A stretch of DNA of 34,750 nt from Planctomycetes bacterium GWF2_41_51 (GTDB lineage Bacteria > Planctomycetota > Phycisphaerae > Sedimentisphaerales > UBA12454), in the NCBI GenBank assembly GCA_001825665.1, contig MHXZ01000110.1:1-34750 (forward strand), given 5' to 3'. A program made the position numbers and the translations under genes. Shown piece by piece: positions 30,842 to 34,750 of the stretch. Numbering within the stretch: position 1 is the first letter of the stretch; each line of letters starts with the position of its first letter. The notes beneath the pieces were generated by a model. The model ran no database searches and was not told where the DNA came from. It saw nothing but the letters and a program-made list of their open reading frames with translations.

Positions 30842-32194
30842 TCACAGCTTGGCTTTCCGAACTTTTGCACCGCTTAATTCACCTTTGATCTCTTCCTTTG
30901 TGTCCCCCGGCAGCAGCTCATGAAAATTTTCAACAACTTTTTTTACTGCATTTACGTGCTGCTCGATGTATTCGGGTTTATAATGTTTAAACCAGGGGGT
31001 CATGAGCACTTCATTGTTAATCGATTCTGTAACAGGCAGACTTTCCGGTTTAAAAACGGACCTGTCCTTTTCACTCATGTTTGCAACGCGGGTCGGCACT
31101 CCATGGCCGTAAATATCAGCAGAAGTAAATACAGGATGCATGTGCAGCGGCTTATTGACACCAGGAAAACACAAACTACCCTCTGCACAAAGAGCATCAG
31201 TAAATCTTTTTAATGAAAGACCGCCAAGTTCTTCAGAACGATACTTTGCAGCCGGGATATACCAGCCGCCTTTTGTAGTTCCGCTATTGGGTTCTGGCCT
31301 GATTGGGTACAGCGCGGGCACATCTTTAAGAAGATCACAGTAATAATTCATCGCCTTATCTATTTCTGCAATTTGCCTATCATACAGTTTCAACTGCACA
31401 AGCCCGAATGCCGAACTCGCCTGGTGCATACGATATTTATAACCGCCATGCGGCAGACCGGAAAATTCCTGTAATTCTGTGGACTTTATATCATTATGTC
31501 TTTCATAATGGCCGAAAAGAACAGCTCTTTCATATACCTTCTGGTTATTAGTAAACATCATGCCGGCTTCACCGATCGCAAAAGACTTTGCGCTCATGAG
31601 CGAAGCTGCTGATGCCAGTCCAAAAGTGCCAACCTCTTTGCCTTTATACCTGGCGCCGTGAGCATGTGAAATATCCTCAAAAACCGGGATGCCGTGCTTA
31701 TCAGAAATAGCCATAATTCGGCCCATATCCGCTGGCATTGCCAGATAGTGTACGACAACAATAGCTTTAGTTTTTTGGGTTATTCTGCGCTCAATGTCAT
31801 CAGGATCAATACAAAGGGTATCAGAACAGACATCAGCAAATCGAACCGTTGCTCCGAGACTGAAAACCTGCAGGCACGTGGCCCAATATGTCAAACTTGG
31901 CGAAATAACTTCGTCCCCGATTCCCACGCCCATACCATACAAGGCTGTCTGGATCGCGGAGGTGCCATTATTAAATCCAATCGCATATTTTACACCGAGT
32001 TTCTTTGCGTATTCCTGTTCAAACTTTTTCGTAATATCAGTACCTGACATAGTACGATTACGAATTACTTCAAGAACAGCCTCTTCATGTTCCCTGGTTA
32101 CTATCGGCCACGTAAACATATCTTCTTCCGGCAACTGAACTGCTTTTTCACCACCGAATAGAGCTAATTTAGATTTTTGCGTTTCAGAAACCAT
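30842..32194 (-). CDS. DegT/DnrJ/EryC1/StrS family aminotransferase
   Basis: A 450-residue PLP-dependent aminotransferase. Landmarks: NNGTSAIQTALYGMGVGIGD (cofactor region), SPSLTYWATCLQVF, FEDISHAHGARYKGKEVGTF, and the Schiff-base lysine in SLMSAKSFAIGEAGMMFTNN. It is longer than the paralogue at 17536-18780 through a basic, Lys-rich tail (AKVRKAKL). The ATG has AAGG about 11 bases upstream. It sits between a sodium symporter gene (68 bp upstream) and the membrane acetyltransferase gene (67 bp downstream), probably in one transcript. No nucleotide-sugar synthesis genes are near, which favours action on an imported or degraded amino compound (inference). Confidence 0.88.
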   Translation of the reverse strand: MVSETQKSKLALFGGEKAVQLPEEDMFTWPIVTREHEEAVLEVIRNRTMSGTDITKKFEQEYAKKLGVKYAIGFNNGTSAIQTALYGMGVGIGDEVISPSLTYWATCLQVFSLGATVRFADVCSDTLCIDPDDIERRITQKTKAIVVVHYLAMPADMGRIMAISDKHGIPVFEDISHAHGARYKGKEVGTFGLASAASLMSAKSFAIGEAGMMFTNNQKVYERAVLFGHYERHNDIKSTELQEFSGLPHGGYKYRMHQASSAFGLVQLKLYDRQIAEIDKAMNYYCDLLKDVPALYPIRPEPNSGTTKGGWYIPAAKYRSEELGGLSLKRFTDALCAEGSLCFPGVNKPLHMHPVFTSADIYGHGVPTRVANMSEKDRSVFKPESLPVTESINNEVLMTPWFKHYKPEYIEQHVNAVKKVVENFHELLPGDTKEEIKGELSGAKVRKAKL

Positions 32195-32262
32195 TTTAAA
32201 AATACCTTCCGAAAATATTATAAAAAATTTGGATTTATGGCTAAGCCGGAATAACCTCTCAG

Positions 32263-34311
32263 TTATGTTTTTACTACAGCCTTTTCTCCAGAATCGGTTT
32301 TGACCTTCAAATCATCTTCTTTAACTCTGCCATCATCCTCCGCATCGGCAACTGCGCTACGCAATGCTTTAAACATATACCTCATATCCTTTATTCCGCC
32401 GATGCTGAACCAGATTGTTGTGATGGTTCCGAGAACAATAGTGAGAATCACGAAAAACAACCAGAATTTGCCCCACCATTCATCCGTGGTGCCTCTGATC
32501 AAATGGTATGCTGTAACTGCGACAAAGAATAGGAACCAGCCGAGTGTCCACGCTGTCAGACCAGAATGAAGCAGTTTGTCCATTCCGGTAAATTCCTTGC
32601 TGGGCAAAAGACTCCGCCAGCCAGAAACCGGCACAGCTTTTCCATCTATATGCTCACCTTTTATAGCGTAGGGACCGCGATGCAGCATGCGTTCCATATT
32701 AAATGCAGGTCTTTTCAATACCAGCCAATTCCATAGTGAAACACCTATGTAGGCAAGGATGGCAAATAAGACAGAAAAAAAACTGATCTGCATACCGTCA
32801 TAGGGAAATTTCTCTAAATTGGAATTTATAAAATGACTTGCGGGGAACCACTTCAGCAGCACCGGAGCCAGACTAGGCCAGGCAGTTTGAGTCATCAAAC
32901 CCAAAAATGCCAACCCGCCGCCAATTATCATGGCTGACCACGCAGCAGCAGTCGAGCCCCGTTTCCAGTAGAGCCCCCCCAGTAATACTGATCCTGCTCC
33001 ACCGGTGTAAATTGATCCGCTTAAAGTTAAATACATAAAGATATGATCGTTTTCTCTAAAAAACATGCTGAACAAGAATATGAATACCGCAACCAGCAGT
33101 ATCGAGAGTCTTAGCAGTAAAATGTGCTGTTTGGGCTCAAGCGATTTCTTACGAAACGGCAATATGACATCCTGAACGAAAATCGATCCCCAGGAATGCA
33201 GGTATGTATCATCTGTGCCTATCGCGGCAGCGAGCATCACCGCAGCAAATAACCCGATAATTCCAACTGGCAACATCTGCACCAGGGCAAGCGGCACCAT
33301 AGCTTGCGATCGTATCTCGCCTGCGGGCAGACCGCTGATAGTCTGCTGCACTGTCTGTGCTTTAGCGGCAAAATCAACATGGTGCAGAAATGTAAAAGCG
33401 CAAATGGGTAATATCAATATGAGCGTATTTTGAATCAGTCCCCGCCATGTACCAATAATGCCGGCCATTTTGGCCTCGTGCGCATTCTTGGCTGCGCAAT
33501 TGTAGCCCTGCGCACCCTGCCATGTTCTGACTGTATAAATGTATATAAAAATATTCATCATAAAGAACGCAAAGTTAAAACTGTTTGCATGGGCAGTCTT
33601 GAACGGATTCAACATTGAAGCATTCGGCGGCGCGGTTTTAAGACTCGTTAAAATCTGCGACCAATCAAAACTAAAATACAATGCAATTATAATTACAAGA
33701 TAAGCAATGTTGCAGAAAAATCCCTGCAGCATATCTGTTATCGCAACAACAACCATTCCGCCCAGAAATGTAAACAATAACGCTATCGACAATTCAATTG
33801 TCATAATAAAGATAAATGTCGATATTGCGAAACCGAAAACATGAAACTCCTGCGGCAAACCACAGAAAACTATGAAAAATCTGGCAGTCACAGCAGGGAA
33901 AATGCCCATATTGATTACGCCGGATAACCATGCCAGAACGCCGCAAAAAATACGAAATTTTTTGCTGTAGCGAACTTCAAACAGTTGTGCCAGCGTCATC
34001 ACGCGAGTTTCGCGATACCGATATATGATCCAGCCGCATAACATCATCAAAAGACCTATCGGCCAGAGAGCTATCGTCCACCAGTATGCAGTAAAGCCGC
34101 TTTCGTAATACATTGTAAACATTGCGATGAATGAAATAGCACCGGTTCCTGTTACGCCCTGTGAAATGCAAATTAAATAACGACCGGCACATCGATTAGC
34201 GGCGAGAAAATCTGCAACACTCCTCGTATATCGCTTTGTATATATTGCTACGCCGAAAAGTCCCAGCGCAAAAATCGCAACAATACTCCAATCTATAAAA
34301 TGCATGTTCAT
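32263..34311 (-). CDS. Large sodium:solute symporter (SSS family)
   Basis: A 682-residue transporter with about 14-15 membrane segments and a hydrophilic C-terminal tail (AVADAEDDGRVKEDDLKVK). The start IDWSVVAIFALGLF-like region is similar to that of the other symporter, and TRSVADFLAANRCAGRYLIC matches the first conserved loop of the family. TGTGAISFIAMFTMYYESGF follows. An extra C-terminal pair of helices near 605-660 lengthens it compared with the 596-residue neighbour. It would take up a sugar-like or organic solute with sodium. The ribosome site is weak (AGAAAG). It follows an unidentified gene by 72 bp and precedes the DegT aminotransferase gene. Confidence 0.92.
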   Translation of the reverse strand: MNMHFIDWSIVAIFALGLFGVAIYTKRYTRSVADFLAANRCAGRYLICISQGVTGTGAISFIAMFTMYYESGFTAYWWTIALWPIGLLMMLCGWIIYRYRETRVMTLAQLFEVRYSKKFRIFCGVLAWLSGVINMGIFPAVTARFFIVFCGLPQEFHVFGFAISTFIFIMTIELSIALLFTFLGGMVVVAITDMLQGFFCNIAYLVIIIALYFSFDWSQILTSLKTAPPNASMLNPFKTAHANSFNFAFFMMNIFIYIYTVRTWQGAQGYNCAAKNAHEAKMAGIIGTWRGLIQNTLILILPICAFTFLHHVDFAAKAQTVQQTISGLPAGEIRSQAMVPLALVQMLPVGIIGLFAAVMLAAAIGTDDTYLHSWGSIFVQDVILPFRKKSLEPKQHILLLRLSILLVAVFIFLFSMFFRENDHIFMYLTLSGSIYTGGAGSVLLGGLYWKRGSTAAAWSAMIIGGGLAFLGLMTQTAWPSLAPVLLKWFPASHFINSNLEKFPYDGMQISFFSVLFAILAYIGVSLWNWLVLKRPAFNMERMLHRGPYAIKGEHIDGKAVPVSGWRSLLPSKEFTGMDKLLHSGLTAWTLGWFLFFVAVTAYHLIRGTTDEWWGKFWLFFVILTIVLGTITTIWFSIGGIKDMRYMFKALRSAVADAEDDGRVKEDDLKVKTDSGEKAVVKT

Positions 34312-34383
34312 GAAATTACTTTCTATTTAGTGCTGTCACTCTTTTATCCAAATCATCCGGAATAATATATACAATCGATTCCA

Positions 34384-34750
34384 TTAGTGTTCATTCAGAT
34401 AATCATGGCCGTCAGTGGTATTAGCTGCAATAGCTGTTGGAGCAACAGCCTTGCCGTGATTCTTGCCCCAGAGATAAAACCCGTTATAGACTAACGGGCC
34501 GCGATCTCTTTCTATGTCGTCGGCAAAAGCATCTCTGAAATTGCTCTGCCACCAGTACATTATCGGAAATACTTTAAGATCGCAAGCTTCGATATCTTCC
34601 AGATGTGAAAAGTCGGACTTGGCAAGAGGATTCCACGCATAATATGCGCCATTGAAAAGCAAAGCCAGTCTCCGTTCCAGATCATTCCATAGCCACATAG
34701 TAATGTTTACGCCGTCTACATTATCACTGTTAACCGCATTCTGACACCAG
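34384..34750 (-). CDS. Unidentified protein, C-terminal part
   Basis: The frame is open to the right edge, so the gene starts outside the window; an internal ATG at 34698 is not its start. The visible 122 residues are rich in aromatic residues: WCQNAVNSDN, MWLWNDLERRLALLFNGAYY, AWNPLAKSDF, VFPIMYWWQSN, and the end TDGHDYLNEH. The pattern LALLFNGAYYAWNP recalls the end of the catalytic barrel in beta-hexosaminidase-like glycosidases, but this is only suggestive and I do not name a function. It lies 72 bp upstream of the large symporter gene in the same direction, so a glycan-processing role would fit. Confidence 0.45.
   Translation of the reverse strand, partial: WCQNAVNSDNVDGVNITMWLWNDLERRLALLFNGAYYAWNPLAKSDFSHLEDIEACDLKVFPIMYWWQSNFRDAFADDIERDRGPLVYNGFYLWGKNHGKAVAPTAIAANTTDGHDYLNEH

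Overview
The window looks like a chromosomal piece of a Planctomycetota bacterium, most likely class Phycisphaerae (Sedimentisphaerales-like). This is inferred from three things found together: a prepilin-type protein with a degenerate C-terminal H-X9-DG motif, a dockerin-ended secreted protein beside a PEP-CTERM-ended paralogue, and a high density of Gfo/Idh/MocA oxidoreductases, DegT/DnrJ-type aminotransferases and sodium:solute symporters. No rRNA, tRNA, CRISPR array or phage gene was seen. Almost all genes lie on the minus strand; only a tetR-type regulator and a transposase fragment are on plus.

Region A (1-9874): a tight minus-strand operon of nine genes (the last cut by the window edge). 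In transcription order these are an epimerase-like SDR, two Gfo/Idh oxidoreductases, a D-2-hydroxyacid dehydrogenase, a class III aminotransferase, an M20 deacylase/peptidase, a zinc alcohol dehydrogenase, a third Gfo/Idh oxidoreductase and a KDPG-aldolase-like enzyme. A divergent TetR-family gene shares the upstream region, where a palindrome overlaps the operon promoter. The content suggests catabolism of an N-acylated amino sugar or sugar acid, ending in aldol cleavage of a 2-keto-3-deoxy acid. I do not recognise it as a described pathway.

Region B (9875-15107): remodelled DNA. The 3' half of a symporter gene is joined head-to-head to the 3' part of a DDE transposase gene. An intact symporter follows, then a NagB-like glucosamine-6-phosphate deaminase homologue with altered active-site residues, and a remnant of a PIG-L/LmbE deacetylase just upstream of it.

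Region C (15108-23166): alanine racemase; a four-gene set (Gfo/Idh, DegT aminotransferase, amidohydrolase, short Gfo/Idh) that may act on amino sugars or aminocyclitols; a Glu/Leu/Phe/Val dehydrogenase; and a 2,4-diaminopentanoate-dehydrogenase-like enzyme. Together these could pass amino groups to or from 2-oxo acids.

Region D (23407-34750): surface and glycan functions. It holds a prepilin-like protein, a TIM-barrel glycosidase-like protein, the dockerin and PEP-CTERM paralogues, a NagX/HGSNAT-type membrane acetyltransferase (DUF5009-like), another DegT aminotransferase, a large sodium:solute symporter and the C-terminal end of an unidentified protein. Two near-consensus sigma-70-type promoters drive the prepilin and PEP-CTERM genes and share a motif.

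Several starts were moved from the longest open frame to an ATG with a good Shine-Dalgarno sequence; each case is stated. All functional names come from motif recognition by eye, without database searches.
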